A stretch of DNA of 64,000 nt from Glycomyces arizonensis DSM 44726 (GCF_000482705.1 NZ_AXWO01000027.1:17616-81615); one strand, 5' to 3'; shown: positions 1 through 9,054, counted from the first letter of the stretch. Numbers and translations are program-made. The notes: generated by a model not told the origin, from the sequence alone.

Positions 1-808
1 GCCGCACTCCGACGCCGAGCGCTACCGGCGCCTCCACGTCATCATCGGCGACGCGAACCTGGCCGAGTACGCCACGTTCCTCAAGGTCGGCACCGCCTCG
101 ATCGTGCTGTCGATGGTCGAATCCGGCGCCTTCGACGGCTCGCTGGCCATCAGCGAGCCGGTGGCGGAGCTGCGCGCGGTCAGCCACGACCCGACGCTGA
201 AGCACAAGATCGAGCTGCGCAGCGGCAAGCGGATGACCGCCGTCGAGTTGCAACAGTCGATCCTGGAGCAGGCCGAGGACTACTGCGGCGCCGACTGCGA
301 CCCCGAGACGCGCGAGGTCCTCGACCAGTGGGCGTTCGTGCTCGACGCCCTCGCGCGCGACCCCTCCGAGCTGGACGACATGCTCGACTGGCCGGCGAAA
401 CTGGCGCTGCTGGAACGGTACCGGGACCGCGAGGACCTTGACTGGGGTTCGTCGAAACTCCAGGCGATCGATCTGCAGTACCACGACGTGCGGCCCGAGA
501 AGGGCCTGTACCACCGGCTGGTGGCCCGCGGCAAGATGCGTCGGATGCTGACCGACACCGAGGTGATCGACGCGATGACGGAGCCCCCGGCGGACACGCG
601 GGCGTTCTTCCGCGGCCGGTGCCTGGCCCGGTACCCCTCCGAGGTCGTTGCGGCGTCATGGGACTCGGTCATCTTCGACGTCGGGGCGGACTCGCTGGTG
701 CGGGTGCCCATGATGGAACCGGAGCGGGGCACCAAGGCGCACGTGGGGGACCTGTTCGACCGCTGCGAGGCCGCCAAGGACCTGCTCGACGTCATCACCG
801 CCGAGTGA
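1..808 (+). CDS. dop: Pup deamidase/depupylase Dop, 3' part
   Basis: The gene is cut by the window edge; reading begins at base 2 and gives 268 residues, roughly the C-terminal half of a protein of about 500 residues. Dop belongs to the glutamine-synthetase-like fold shared with the ligase PafA. It converts the C-terminal Gln of Pup to Glu and also removes Pup from tagged proteins. The visible part starts in the shared motif [13 protein letters not shown] and continues with the Dop-type segment ending in a short acidic helix. It is identified as Dop because the separate paralogue at 3510-4868 matches PafA and because pup, ending in GGQ, lies directly downstream. The catalytic N-terminal residues are outside the window. 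Confidence 0.93.
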   Translation, partial: PHSDAERYRRLHVIIGDANLAEYATFLKVGTASIVLSMVESGAFDGSLAISEPVAELRAVSHDPTLKHKIELRSGKRMTAVELQQSILEQAEDYCGADCDPETREVLDQWAFVLDALARDPSELDDMLDWPAKLALLERYRDREDLDWGSSKLQAIDLQYHDVRPEKGLYHRLVARGKMRRMLTDTEVIDAMTEPPADTRAFFRGRCLARYPSEVVAASWDSVIFDVGADSLVRVPMMEPERGTKAHVGDLFDRCEAAKDLLDVITAE

Positions 809-1045
809 GCCGCGGACGCTGAGCCGCCTCCCGCCGCGCATGTCGCTGTTCGCCTACGGCGTAGCGCCGCGCTCCCTGAGGCCGCCATCGATGTGGCCCG
901 TGGGGCGCATGAGACGATCGCTCGCACCCTCGCACCTGGTCAACGGTAATCTACCGGTCGCGCTGCGTATCCGGATGCGGCTCCGGCGGCCGCGCCGGAA
1001 ACGGAATATTACGGGGCGGTACGGCGTCGTATCTGGCACGGTGTC

Positions 1046-1063
1046 GTACCTTCGCGGTACGGT
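1046..1063 (+). promoter_or_regulatory. putative pup promoter (-10 TACGGT) with inverted repeat
   Basis: The palindrome GTACC-TTCGC-GGTAC (1046-1060) overlaps a -10-like TACGGT (1058-1063), 36 bp before the pup start. The octamer CGGTACGG occurs at about 1017 and again at 1055. The palindrome may bind a regulator. No strong -35 was found, so this is an inference. The rest of 809-1099 shows no convincing gene. Confidence 0.4.
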
Positions 1064-1099
1064 TTAGGCACCATCGGTCGAAGGTAGAAGGGAAAAGCG

Positions 1100-1315
1100 A
1101 TGGCAGCGAAAGACTCCGGCGGGCAGTCGCAGTCGCAGCGGTCACGGCAGGACGCCGATGCCGAGGCCACCGAGGCCGCTGTCGACCCCGAGATTGCCGA
1201 GCGTCACGAAGAGATCACCGAGGAAGTAGACGACCTGCTCGACGAGATCGACGACGTCCTGGAGACCAACTCCGAGGAATTCGTCCGCTCGTTCGTGCAA
1301 AAGGGCGGCCAGTAA
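1100..1315 (+). CDS. pup: prokaryotic ubiquitin-like protein Pup
   Basis: A 71-residue acidic, mostly disordered protein with a Glu/Asp-rich helical stretch (residues about 34-55) and the C-terminal motif FVQKGGQ. Pup is joined through its C-terminus to lysines of target proteins, marking them for the proteasome. Because it ends in Gln rather than Glu, it must first be deamidated by Dop, encoded just upstream. The start is supported by the purine-rich site GAAGGGAA 6 nt before the ATG. It lies between dop and prcB, the usual order in actinomycetes. The central helix is the part known to contact the Mpa/ARC ATPase in other species; that ATPase gene is not in the window. Confidence 0.97.
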   Translation: MAAKDSGGQSQSQRSRQDADAEATEAAVDPEIAERHEEITEEVDDLLDEIDDVLETNSEEFVRSFVQKGGQ

Positions 1316-1341
1316 GGCGCCCTGCCAATGGACATAGGGTT

Positions 1342-1402
1342 ACCTGGTGCGCCGCACCGGCAACGGGCTTTCGAGCCGCGAAACCGGTGCGGCACACCAG
1401 GT
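1342..1402 (+). terminator. long hairpin between pup and prcB (attenuator-like)
   Basis: Arm ACCTGGTGCGCCGCACCGG (1342-1360) pairs with 1384-1402 over 19 positions with a single mismatch. The 23-nt loop holds a second small hairpin, GGCT-TTCG-AGCC (1366-1377). There is no U tract, which is common for actinomycete terminators. Placed 27 nt after the pup stop and 85 nt before prcB, it could lower proteasome expression relative to Pup or stabilise the pup mRNA. Confidence 0.6.
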
Positions 1403-1486
1403 GCTCTATACCATCGACGGCCCTGGGGCCCGAGAGGCCTTGCAGCGCGGGCCGCGCTATTGAAATAGAAATAGGGAGGTCAAGTC

Positions 1487-2323
1487 GTGACAGGTGAAGG
1501 ATTCCCAGGCAAGCTACCGAACGCGTATATGACGGCTGGAACCTCCTCGTTCTCGGAGTTTCTGACACAGGTGGCCCCGGAGATGCTTCCGGGCCGTCGC
1601 CCCCTGCCCCCCGGCGATTTCGCCCAGATCAGCGCCCACGCCACCACGATCGTGACGATGAAGACCGCCGAAGGCGTCGTGATGGCCGGCGACCGCCGGG
1701 CCACCATGGGCAACTACATCTCCAGCCGCGACATCGAGAAGGTCTTCCCCGCCGACGGCTACTCGCTCATCGGCATCGCCGGAACGGCCGGACTCGGCAT
1801 CGAACTGGTCAAGCTCTACCAGCTCGAACTCGAACACTACGAGAAGATCGAAGGCGAGTCGCTGACGCTCAACGGCAAGGCCAACCGCCTCGCCACGATG
1901 CTCAGGGGCAACCTCGGCATCGCGCTCCAGGGCCTCGCCGTCGTCCCGCTGTTCGCCGGATTCGACGAGGACGCGCCCGACGCCTCCCAGGCCGGCAAGA
2001 TCTACAGCTTCGACGTCGTCGGCGGCATCTACGAGGAACGCGACTTCGACTCGATCGGCTCGGGCTCGATCTTCGCCAAGAGCGCCTTGAAAAAGCGCTT
2101 CCAGCGCGGCATCTCCACCGACGATGCCGTCAGGCTCGCGGTCGAATCGCTCTACGACGCCGCGGACGACGACTCCGCCACCGGCGGCCCCGACCCCACC
2201 CGCGACCTCTACCCGGTGGTCATGACCGCCACGGCCGAGGGCTCCAAGCGCGTCGACGAGGCCGCAGTGGCCGAAGTGGCCCGCGACGTCATCGCGTCCC
2301 GCACTGAGAACCCCTACGGCTGA
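1487..2323 (+). CDS. prcB: 20S proteasome beta subunit PrcB
   Basis: The catalytic subunit of the bacterial 20S core particle, 278 residues. A propeptide of about 52 residues precedes the sequence HATTIV; by homology autocleavage exposes Thr53 as the N-terminal nucleophile. The residue before the cleavage site is Ala where many homologues have Gly, which is worth noting but probably tolerated. The conserved GDRRATMG follows at about residue 70. The start is a GTG with a strong AGGGAGG site 8 nt upstream. prcA follows after 13 nt with its own AAAGGAG site, so both are on one transcript. The hairpin at 1342-1402 separates it from pup. Confidence 0.96.
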   Translation: MTGEGFPGKLPNAYMTAGTSSFSEFLTQVAPEMLPGRRPLPPGDFAQISAHATTIVTMKTAEGVVMAGDRRATMGNYISSRDIEKVFPADGYSLIGIAGTAGLGIELVKLYQLELEHYEKIEGESLTLNGKANRLATMLRGNLGIALQGLAVVPLFAGFDEDAPDASQAGKIYSFDVVGGIYEERDFDSIGSGSIFAKSALKKRFQRGISTDDAVRLAVESLYDAADDDSATGGPDPTRDLYPVVMTATAEGSKRVDEAAVAEVARDVIASRTENPYG

Positions 2324-2336
2324 AAGGAGCACGGAC

Positions 2337-3104
2337 ATGGGCATGCAGTTCTACACCAGTCCCGAGCAGATCATGCGGGACCGGGCCGAATACGCCCGCA
2401 AGAACATCTCCCGAGGCCGCAACGTCGTCGCGCTCTCGTGCGCCGACGGAGTCCTCTTCGTCGCCGAGAACGTCTCCTCGGCCCTCCACAAGCTCTACGA
2501 GCTCTACGACCGCATCGGCTTCGCCGCCGTCGGCCGCTACAACGAGTTCGAGAACCTGCGGACGGCCGGGGTCCGGATGGCCGACCTGCGCGGCTACTCC
2601 TACGACCGGCGCGACGTCAACGCCGCCAGCCTCGCCAAGGCCTACGCCCAGACGCTCGGGGCGATCTTCTCCGAGCAGACCAAGCCGTTCGAAGTCGAGA
2701 TCTGCGTCGCCGGCGTCGGCGCCGACGCCCAGGCCGACGAGCTCTACCGGCTCACCTTCGACGGCTCGATCAACGACGAGCCGGGCTACCTGGCCATGGG
2801 CGGCCAGGCCGAGCAGCTGATCGAGGTCCTCCGCGAAGGGCACGACTTCGAAGCGCCCCTGTCCGACTCCTTCGCGCTGGCGCTGCGGGCGCTCGGCGCC
2901 GGCGGCGAGAACGGCGCGCGGCGGGAGCTGACCACCGACGTCCTCGAAGTGGCGATGCTCGAGCGGGCCCGCCCCGGCCGGGCGTTCCGCCGCATCAAGG
3001 GCGCCGCGCTCGAGGCGCTCATGGCGAGCACCGCCGAACCGACCGACGCCTCCGACGAGACGGGAGCCGCCGAAGCGGCCCCCGACGACGACACCGAGTC
3101 CTGA
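2337..3104 (+). CDS. prcA: 20S proteasome alpha subunit PrcA
   Basis: The 255-residue alpha subunit forms the outer rings that gate the proteasome. Typical features are the N-terminal [17 protein letters not shown] gating segment and the [19 protein letters not shown] strand of the Ntn fold. The catalytic Thr of beta subunits is absent, as expected. The last ~25 residues are a Glu/Asp/Ala-rich tail of the kind seen in actinomycete PrcA. It is translated from an ATG with an AAAGGAG site just after prcB. A strong hairpin 54 nt beyond its stop suggests that the prcBA transcript ends before pafA. Confidence 0.96.
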   Translation: MGMQFYTSPEQIMRDRAEYARKNISRGRNVVALSCADGVLFVAENVSSALHKLYELYDRIGFAAVGRYNEFENLRTAGVRMADLRGYSYDRRDVNAASLAKAYAQTLGAIFSEQTKPFEVEICVAGVGADAQADELYRLTFDGSINDEPGYLAMGGQAEQLIEVLREGHDFEAPLSDSFALALRALGAGGENGARRELTTDVLEVAMLERARPGRAFRRIKGAALEALMASTAEPTDASDETGAAEAAPDDDTES

Positions 3105-3157
3105 CCAAGGCCGCCCGCGGCACCGATCGCGGCCGCGCCGGACGCCGCAGCGGGACT

Positions 3158-3192
3158 CCGCCGCCGGACCGGGTTTCCCGGCCCGGCGGCGG
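3158..3192 (+). terminator. terminator hairpin after prcA
   Basis: Arms CCGCCGCCGGACCGGG (3158-3173) and CCCGGCCCGGCGGCGG (3177-3192) pair over 16 positions with one mismatch, closing a TTT loop. No U tract follows. It probably ends the pup-prcB-prcA transcript. Confidence 0.65.
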
Positions 3193-3497
3193 GGAACCAC
3201 TGAAAGACCGGCGACGGCCGCCACTGGGGGATCGGGAAAGGCACGGCCGTCGTTTTCGAACGGCCCGGCCGAACCCGACGCGACGCGGATCGCTCCCACT
3301 CAAATGGACGGTCGCCGCCGCTCGGCTGCGCCCACCGCGGCGCACGGCCCAGCAGGCGACGCCGAACCGGGAAGCGGCTCCGCCAGCGCCAGCGGCGAAC
3401 CGCACGGCGGCACCAGTGCCGCCGCACATTTCCATAGTGCCCGTCGCGTTCTGGCATCGTTTGATCGCGAGGGGTGTTCTCCTCAACCGAATCGGGG

Positions 3498-3503
3498 TAG
3501 GGT
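3498..3503 (+). promoter_or_regulatory. -10 element of pafA (leaderless)
   Basis: TAGGGT lies 6 nt before the pafA ATG, so transcription would begin at or next to the start codon. No ribosome binding site is present, which fits a leaderless mRNA. Confidence 0.6.
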
Positions 3504-3509
3504 TTCGAC

Positions 3510-4868
3510 ATGGACAGGCGCATTTTCGGACTAGAGACCGAATACGGGGTCACTTGTACTTTTAGGGGACAGCGCCGTCTCTCCCCGGACGAGGTGGCCC
3601 GCTACCTCTTCAGGCGCGTGGTCAGCTGGGGACGCTCCTCGAACGTCTTCCTGCGCAACGGCGCCCGCCTCTACCTCGACGTCGGGTCCCACCCCGAGTA
3701 CGCCACCCCCGAATGCGACTCGGTCGAAGACCTGGTCAAACACGACCGCGCGGGGGAGCGGATCCTCGAAGGCCTCATGATCGACGCCGAGAAGCGCCTC
3801 CACGACGAAGGCATCGCCGGCGACATCTACCTGTTCAAGAACAACACCGACTCCGCCGGCAACTCCTACGGCTGCCACGAGAACTACCTGGTCAGCCGCC
3901 ACGGCGAATTCGGACGCCTCGCCGAGGTCCTCATCCCGTTCCTGGTGACCCGCCAGCTCATCTGCGGGGCCGGGAAGGTCCTCCAGACCCCCAGAGGCGC
4001 GCGCTACTGCCTGTCCCAGCGCGCCGAGCACATCTGGGAGGGCGTCTCCTCGGCCACCACCCGCTCGCGGCCCATCATCAACACCCGCGACGAGCCGCAC
4101 GCCGACGCCGAGCGCTACCGGCGCCTCCACGTCATCGTCGGCGACTCCAACATCAACGAGATCACCACGATGCTCAAGCTCGGCTCGGCCGACCTCGTGC
4201 TGCGCATGATCGAGACCGGCGTGACGATGCGGGACCTGACCCTGGAGAACCCGATCCGGGCCATCCGCGAGATCAGCCACGACACCACCGGCAAGCGCCT
4301 GGTGCGCCTGGCCTCCGGCCGCGAGGCCTCGGCCCTGGACATCCAGCGCGAATACCTCGAGAAGGCGATGGACTTCATCGACCAGCGCGGCGCCGACGCG
4401 GTCACCAAGCGCGTCATCGAGCTGTGGGGCCGGGTCCTCCAGGCCGTCGAGACCGGCGACCTCGACTCGGTGGCCCGCGAGATCGACTGGGTCGCCAAGC
4501 TCAAGCTCATCGAGCGCTACCGCGAGAAGCGCGGCCTGGCCCTGTCCAGTCCCCGCGTCGCCCAGCTCGACCTCGCCTACCACGACATCCGCCGCGGCCG
4601 CGGCCTGCACCACCTGATGGAGCAGCGCGGCGAGGCCGAGCGCCTCACCCACGACGTCGAGGTCTTCGAGGCCAAGGAGGTCCCGCCGCAGACCACCAGG
4701 GCCCGCCTGCGCGGCGAGTTCATCCGCAAGGCCCAGGAGCGCCGCCGCGATTTCACCGTCGACTGGGTCCACCTCAAGCTCAACGACCAGGCGCAGCGCA
4801 CCGTGCTGTGCAAGGACCCGTTCCGCTCCCGCGACGAGCGCGTCGACAAGCTCATCGCCAGCATGTGA
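3510..4868 (+). CDS. pafA: Pup-protein ligase PafA
   Basis: A 452-residue enzyme of the glutamine-synthetase-like superfamily that uses ATP to couple the C-terminal Glu of Pup to substrate lysines. The N-terminal [13 protein letters not shown] carries the Mg-binding Glu9, and Asp57 in [15 protein letters not shown] corresponds to the catalytic base described in PafA. It shares the [16 protein letters not shown] segment with Dop at the window start, as expected of paralogues. Length matches the family. The start is set by a -10 element 6 nt upstream and the absence of a leader. A small membrane-protein gene follows after 7 nt. Confidence 0.97.
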   Translation: MDRRIFGLETEYGVTCTFRGQRRLSPDEVARYLFRRVVSWGRSSNVFLRNGARLYLDVGSHPEYATPECDSVEDLVKHDRAGERILEGLMIDAEKRLHDEGIAGDIYLFKNNTDSAGNSYGCHENYLVSRHGEFGRLAEVLIPFLVTRQLICGAGKVLQTPRGARYCLSQRAEHIWEGVSSATTRSRPIINTRDEPHADAERYRRLHVIVGDSNINEITTMLKLGSADLVLRMIETGVTMRDLTLENPIRAIREISHDTTGKRLVRLASGREASALDIQREYLEKAMDFIDQRGADAVTKRVIELWGRVLQAVETGDLDSVAREIDWVAKLKLIERYREKRGLALSSPRVAQLDLAYHDIRRGRGLHHLMEQRGEAERLTHDVEVFEAKEVPPQTTRARLRGEFIRKAQERRRDFTVDWVHLKLNDQAQRTVLCKDPFRSRDERVDKLIASM

Positions 4869-4875
4869 GGCCCCC

Positions 4876-5094
4876 TTGCGCCACGAGGACTCCCAGCAGC
4901 AGCGACCGGCCGCCGATCCCCAACGCCGCCGCGGCTCGTTCGACCCCGTCGAGGCCTACCGCCGCAGGACCGAGCGCATCCGCGAGGAGATCGCCCGCAA
5001 CCGGCGCGGCGAGTACACCGTCCCCACCTGGGTGCTGGCGCTCGCCCTGGCGGCCGTCATCGCCGTGTGGATCCTCGTCCTGTTCGTTCTCTAA
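4876..5094 (+). CDS. small membrane protein downstream of pafA
   Basis: A 72-residue protein: a charged, Arg-rich N-terminal half (residues about 15-43, helical, possibly coiled coil) and a single membrane segment at about residues 49-71. The start is a TTG 7 nt after the pafA stop, so it is probably translated from the same message. Function is unknown. Its position in the Pup locus suggests co-expression with pafA, but nothing in the sequence shows a role there. Confidence 0.7.
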   Translation: MRHEDSQQQRPAADPQRRRGSFDPVEAYRRRTERIREEIARNRRGEYTVPTWVLALALAAVIAVWILVLFVL

Positions 5095-5097
5095 AGA

Positions 5098-6201
5098 TCA
5101 ACCCGACGTCTCGCTCGGGCGCTTCGCCAAGAACGCGGCGTGGCGCCCGGCGACGGCCTCGGCCACGAAGTACACCCGGTCGGCGTCCAGGCCCCGCCCC
5201 ATCGTCGACAGCCGCACCGGCAGCGCCTCCATCGCCTCGACCAGCCCCGAGGCCTCCACCGTCACCTGCCGGTGCCGCTCGGGCAGCTCGGCCAGCTGCG
5301 CGACGATCTTGCCCTCCAGATCGGCGGGCAGCTCGTCGGGCACCGGAATGTCGGCCGAAGCCAGAGCGACCTTCTTGTAAGCCGTCATCGAATGGTGCGA
5401 GATCCCGCGATGCCGCTCCCGCGCGTCCCCCTCGGAGATCCGCAAGGAAGCCACGGGCCGCCCGCCCAGCACCGCGGCGGCGTTGACCGCCTCCCCGGCG
5501 GCGGTGCCCGAGAAGCCCCACACCGTGCCCGTGCCGAGGTTCCCCGGCCCCTGGGCGACGATCGCGACATCGGCGCCGCCGACGACCTTCGCGGCGATGA
5601 GCGCGTTGTGCACGTTCGTGGCCTCCAAGTCCCCGCCGAAGCACTGCCCGGCGGTGACGACCGTGCACAGTCGGTCCGAGAGCTGGTCCAACTGCCGCGA
5701 GAACCACGCCGGGAGCGAGCCGCCGTCGGTCATGACGTACGCGACCCGCACACCCGGGGCGGTGGCGTGAACCCCCGCCAGGATCGGCGCGAGCGCCGAA
5801 TGCAGATCCGCCACCACCACCGGCATCCCGTCGAGGCTCTCGCACGCCTCGACCGCGGCCCGGTGCGGCGAGTCGTCCTCGTCCACGGCCAGACGCATCG
5901 CCTGCATCGGCGTGTACCGGGCCTTGACGATGTGCCCCGGCCCCTCGACATCGCCCGGCAAACGCTCCGGCACGGCCACGACCAGCGCGTACCCGCCCGT
6001 CCCCAGCCCCTTGGCGATCGCGTTGCAGTTGAGCAGCACCCTGTCGCCCTCGACCGGGACGCCGACGAGCTCGTCATAGGCCAGACCCCGGCACGAGAAC
6101 GCCGCCTCGCCCTCGCGGGCCTCCACGTCGACCTCGAGCTCGGTGCAGCCCCTCCAGCCGCCGCGAACTGCGCGAACGGTGCCGTATCGCCATCTGATCA
6201 C
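5098..6201 (-). CDS. DUF3866 family protein
   Basis: A 367-residue protein of the actinomycete DUF3866 family, commonly encoded beside the Pup-proteasome genes. An N-terminal beta-rich part (IRWRYGTVRAV, then LNCNAIAKGLGTGGYALVV) is followed by an alpha/beta domain with a Gly-rich segment, AIVAQGPGNLGTGTVWGFSG, near residue 240. Biochemical function is not known. The reading frame is open upstream to 6387, but the GTG at 6201 is preferred. It lies directly before the typical first residues, and TACCGT sits 6 nt upstream of it on the minus strand, giving a leaderless start. It converges on the small membrane-protein gene with a 3-nt gap and diverges from pafB. Confidence 0.85.
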   Translation of the reverse strand: MIRWRYGTVRAVRGGWRGCTELEVDVEAREGEAAFSCRGLAYDELVGVPVEGDRVLLNCNAIAKGLGTGGYALVVAVPERLPGDVEGPGHIVKARYTPMQAMRLAVDEDDSPHRAAVEACESLDGMPVVVADLHSALAPILAGVHATAPGVRVAYVMTDGGSLPAWFSRQLDQLSDRLCTVVTAGQCFGGDLEATNVHNALIAAKVVGGADVAIVAQGPGNLGTGTVWGFSGTAAGEAVNAAAVLGGRPVASLRISEGDARERHRGISHHSMTAYKKVALASADIPVPDELPADLEGKIVAQLAELPERHRQVTVEASGLVEAMEALPVRLSTMGRGLDADRVYFVAEAVAGRHAAFLAKRPSETSG

Positions 6202-6207
6202 GACTGG

Positions 6208-6213
6208 ACGGTA
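6208..6213 (-). promoter_or_regulatory. -10 element of the DUF3866 gene (leaderless)
   Basis: TACCGT on the minus strand, 6 nt before the GTG at 6201. With the pafB element on the other strand it forms a compact divergent promoter region of about 100 bp. Confidence 0.5.
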
Positions 6214-6295
6214 ACAGAGCGAATCCACCGCCCGCGAACGGTCGCGCCCCCGCCCGCCAAGGGCGGCCTGCCTCGCGCGCCGATGCCCGAGGGCA

Positions 6296-6301
6296 TAATC
6301 T
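6296..6301 (+). promoter_or_regulatory. -10 element of pafB (leaderless)
   Basis: TAATCT, 6 nt before the GTG start at 6308; no ribosome binding site is present. Confidence 0.55.
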
Positions 6302-6307
6302 TGGCGG

Positions 6308-7282
6308 GTGTCGAACGATCGCACTGAACGGTTGGTGAACCTGGTGTTGTGTCTGCTGTCGTCGCGGCGCTTCCAGACGGCGAGCAAGATCGCCAGGACC
6401 GTCCCCGGCTACGAGCACGACCCAGAGGACAAGCGCGCCCACGAGGCGTTCCAACGCAAGTTCGAGCGCGACAAGGCCGAACTGCGCCGCATCGGCGTCC
6501 CGCTCCAATCCGGCGTCGACCCCTACTTCGACACCGAGCCCGGCTACCGCATCGCCAGGTCCGACTTCGAGCTGCCCCAGATCGAGTTCACCGACGCCGA
6601 GGCCGCCGCCGTGGCCGCCGCCGCCCGCCTCTGGCACCAGCCCGAACTCCAGTCCGGCACCGCCCAGGCCCTGCGCAAGCTCCGCGCCGCCGGCATCGAC
6701 GTCGAGTCCCACGCCGCCGCCTTCCCCGTCAAGGCCCTGCCCGGCACCGAGGCGGCCCTCTCGCCGCTGCTGGAGGCCATCGCCTCCCGCCGCGCGGTCG
6801 CCTTCGACTACCTCGGCGCCCGCGACGAGACCGCGCAGCGCCGCCGCCTCCAGCCGTGGGGCTGCGCCGCCTGGCGCGGCCGCTGGTACGTCGCCGGCTA
6901 CGACCTCGACCGCGCCGCCCAGCGCGTCTTCCGCCTCACCCGCATCCCCGGCAAGGTACGCCTGGTGGGCCCCGAAGACGCCTACACCATCCCCGAGGGC
7001 GTCGACGTGCTCGCCTTCGCCTCCGAAGCCGAGGCCCACCAGACGCCCTCGCGCGCCAAGGTCCTGGTCCGCCCCCGCGCCGCCTGGGGCGTGCGCCGCC
7101 GCGCCGACCAGATCGGCCCCCGCCGCTCCGACGGCGACGAGGTCTGCTTCACCTACACCGACACCCCCTTCACCGCGTCCTGGCTCGCCTCCTTCGGCGC
7201 CGACGTCCTCGTCCTCGAACCGCCCGAACTGGTCAAGGAGACCATCGCGTGCCTGCAGAACCTCGCGGAGGACCGCCGATGA
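6308..7282 (+). CDS. pafB: WYL-domain transcriptional regulator PafB
   Basis: A 324-residue regulator. Residues about 5-70 form a winged HTH of the type seen in WYL proteins (RLVNLVLCLLSSRRF, then QRKFERDKAELRRIG). The WYL domain spans about residues 155-230 with GRWYVAGYDLD and FRLTRI, and a C-terminal WCX-like domain ends the protein. In mycobacteria PafB with PafC activates the LexA/RecA-independent DNA damage response. The GTG start is set by the leaderless -10 at 6296. Its stop overlaps the ATG of pafC (ATGA), so the two are translationally coupled and probably form a heterodimer. Confidence 0.93.
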   Translation: MSNDRTERLVNLVLCLLSSRRFQTASKIARTVPGYEHDPEDKRAHEAFQRKFERDKAELRRIGVPLQSGVDPYFDTEPGYRIARSDFELPQIEFTDAEAAAVAAAARLWHQPELQSGTAQALRKLRAAGIDVESHAAAFPVKALPGTEAALSPLLEAIASRRAVAFDYLGARDETAQRRRLQPWGCAAWRGRWYVAGYDLDRAAQRVFRLTRIPGKVRLVGPEDAYTIPEGVDVLAFASEAEAHQTPSRAKVLVRPRAAWGVRRRADQIGPRRSDGDEVCFTYTDTPFTASWLASFGADVLVLEPPELVKETIACLQNLAEDRR

Positions 7283-8289
7283 GCGTCCGCCTGGCCAGGC
7301 TGCTGAACCTGGTGCCGTACCTGGTCGCCCGCCCCGAAGGCGTGCCGATCCGCGAACTCGCCGACGACTTCGGCGTCACGGTCGCGCAGATCCGCGCCGA
7401 CCTGACGCTGCTGTGGATGTGCGGCCTGCCCGGCTACGGGCCCGGCGACCTCATCGACATCGCCTTCGACGCCGACACCGTCCGCGTCAACTTCGCCGCG
7501 GGCATGGACCGGCCGGTGCGCCTGGCCGGCCACGAGGCCCTGGCCCTGTCAGTGGCCCTCCGCGTCCTGGGCGACACCCCCGGCGTCGGCGACCGCGGCG
7601 CGATCGCCTCGGCGCTCGACAAGCTCGGCGCCGCCGCGGGCGCCGAGGCCGCCGAGGTGCCCGTCCGCGACACCGTCGCCGAGAGCGACGTCGAACGCTA
7701 CGCGGCCCTGGTCGAATCGGGCAACGCCGCCCGGATCACCTACTACTCGGCCAGCCGCGACACCACCTCCGAGCGCATCGTCGACCCCATCGAGGTCGTC
7801 GCCGCCGACGGCCACGCCTACCTGCGCGCCTGGTGCCGCACCGCGAACGAGGTCCGCCAGTTCCGGCTCGACCGCATCGACGCCTGCACCGTCATCGACG
7901 AGCCCGCAGCGCCCCCCGCGTCCGCCGCCAGGCCCGCGGGCCGCGCCGCCGGGCCGGGGGAGCCGGCCCCGACCGCGTTCCTGGCCTCCGAGCTGCCGCT
8001 CATCGAACTGCGCCTCGGCCCGGCCGGGAAGGGCATCACCGACTCCTACCCCTGCGAGGAGATCATCGGCGAGGCCGACGGCTACCGCCGGATCAAGATG
8101 CGCGCCCGCGACCTGGAGTGGGCCCGCCGCTTCGTCCTCGGCCTCGGCGGCGAAGCCCAGGTCATCGCCCCCGCCGAACTGCGCGACGAGGTCAGATCCG
8201 CCGCTCAGGCCGCCCTCGACCGGTACGCCGACCCGCCGCCCGAGACCGGACACCGACACCCCGCCGCGCCGAGCGGAGCCGATCGCTAG
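7279..8289 (+). CDS. pafC: WYL-domain transcriptional regulator PafC
   Basis: The 336-residue partner of PafB. An N-terminal winged HTH (LARLLNLVPYLVARPEG, then IRELADDFGVTVAQIRADLTLL) is followed by a WYL domain containing AYLRAWCRTANEVRQFRLDRI at about residues 185-205. A Pro/Ala-rich linker of about 30 residues leads to the C-terminal domain. Known PafBC activates repair genes on single-stranded DNA signals; the helicase and exonuclease genes nearby fit that theme without proving a regulon. The start overlaps the pafB stop by 4 nt. Confidence 0.93.
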   Translation: MSVRLARLLNLVPYLVARPEGVPIRELADDFGVTVAQIRADLTLLWMCGLPGYGPGDLIDIAFDADTVRVNFAAGMDRPVRLAGHEALALSVALRVLGDTPGVGDRGAIASALDKLGAAAGAEAAEVPVRDTVAESDVERYAALVESGNAARITYYSASRDTTSERIVDPIEVVAADGHAYLRAWCRTANEVRQFRLDRIDACTVIDEPAAPPASAARPAGRAAGPGEPAPTAFLASELPLIELRLGPAGKGITDSYPCEEIIGEADGYRRIKMRARDLEWARRFVLGLGGEAQVIAPAELRDEVRSAAQAALDRYADPPPETGHRHPAAPSGADR

Positions 8290-8292
8290 ACT
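8287..8292 (+). promoter_or_regulatory. -10 element overlapping the pafC stop (leaderless)
   Basis: TAGACT begins with the pafC stop codon and lies 6 nt before the ATG at 8299. Confidence 0.5.
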
Positions 8293-8298
8293 GTCGCC

Positions 8299-8508
8299 AT
8301 GATCTGGGCGATATCGGGCGCGCTGGCGCTCGCCGGCCTCATCCTGCTCGCCGTGGCCGCCGTGCGACTGCTCAGCGCGGTCCGCGACCTCGACGTCGAC
8401 ACAGGCCGCATCAAGGAACGGGCCGCACAGGCGGGCGAGTTGCAGGAGCGATTGAACGCGACCATGGGCGACGCCCAGCGCGTGGCCCAGTCCATGCCCG
8501 GGAAGTGA
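8299..8508 (+). CDS. small membrane-anchored protein between pafC and tatA
   Basis: A 69-residue protein with one membrane segment (residues about 4-26) followed by a charged amphipathic helix with heptad-like spacing (LLSAVRDLDVDTGRIKE). Function is unknown. It has its own -10 element 6 nt before the ATG. The layout of an N-terminal anchor with a cytoplasmic helix resembles TatA-like or DUF948-like proteins, but the FG hinge of TatA is absent. Confidence 0.7.
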   Translation: MIWAISGALALAGLILLAVAAVRLLSAVRDLDVDTGRIKERAAQAGELQERLNATMGDAQRVAQSMPGK

Positions 8509-8703
8509 CGCTTCCCGGTCACCAGAGCCACATTCTGATAAAGATCGGTGAACTCCAAGGCTCCTGTGTTGACGGAAGTGTCGAGCGTCGGTCATGCTTG
8601 TCCGGCTCGCCGACATCGGAAACGGACGGCTCGCACGCCTGCCCCAGGCCAGCCGGCCGATCGCCGCTCACCAGGCTCCGTAGCCGACGGCGAGCGAGGG
8701 GCA

Positions 8704-8709
8704 TACGAT
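8704..8709 (+). promoter_or_regulatory. putative tatA promoter -10
   Basis: TACGAT in the 239-bp gap before tatA, giving a leader of about 30 nt that includes the GGAGGG ribosome binding site. The gap shows no other gene. Confidence 0.4.
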
Positions 8710-8747
8710 GGTTAACGTCACTGACATGTATCCGGAGGGATCGAACA

Positions 8748-9032
8748 ATGGGCGCATTGAAACCCTGGCACATCATCATTCTCGTCATTGTGATCCTGCT
8801 GCTGTTCGGCTCCAGGAAGCTTCCGGACATGGCCAGGGGTCTGGGCCGCTCGATGCGCATCCTCAAGTCGGAGACCGAGCAGATGAAGAAGGACGGCTCG
8901 AACGCCGACATCGACGGCGACGACCACGCCGAGCCCAGGCACTCGCGTGAGCCGCTCGAGCCGCCGCAGTCGGTCGACGACACGGTCATCGACGGCGAGT
9001 CGGTGAACTCGGACCGCAAGAAGACTCGCTAG
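8748..9032 (+). CDS. tatA: Sec-independent translocase subunit TatA
   Basis: A 94-residue protein with the TatA plan. A membrane helix (residues about 6-20) is followed by the FG hinge (Phe20-Gly21), an amphipathic helix, KLPDMARGLGRSMRILK, and an acidic, disordered tail. TatA oligomerises to form the path for folded proteins carrying twin-arginine signal peptides. A GGAGGG site precedes the ATG. tatC follows after 22 nt. No tatB gene is seen in the window. Confidence 0.95.
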   Translation: MGALKPWHIIILVIVILLLFGSRKLPDMARGLGRSMRILKSETEQMKKDGSNADIDGDDHAEPRHSREPLEPPQSVDDTVIDGESVNSDRKKTR

Positions 9033-9054
9033 GCCGGACGCCGCAGAAACGAAT

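Larger units (their letters stand above)
3105..3509. other. intergenic region prcA-pafA, no gene seen
   Basis: About 405 bp with no ORF of credible coding character. It contains the terminator hairpin at 3158-3192 and, at its end, the -10 element of pafA at 3498-3503. The middle part (about 3200-3480) is GC-rich without a clear repeat or RNA signature. Confidence 0.6.

Noticed and set aside
1..4400. Near-identical stretch in dop (window start) and pafA (about 4100-4140) as a DNA repeat
   Set aside because: Dop and PafA are paralogous enzymes sharing this motif; it is homology, not a mobile or tandem repeat.
5098..6387. Longer DUF3866 protein starting at 6387
   Set aside because: The added 62 residues are Arg-rich without family character and overlap pafB and its promoter; a -10 element supports 6201.
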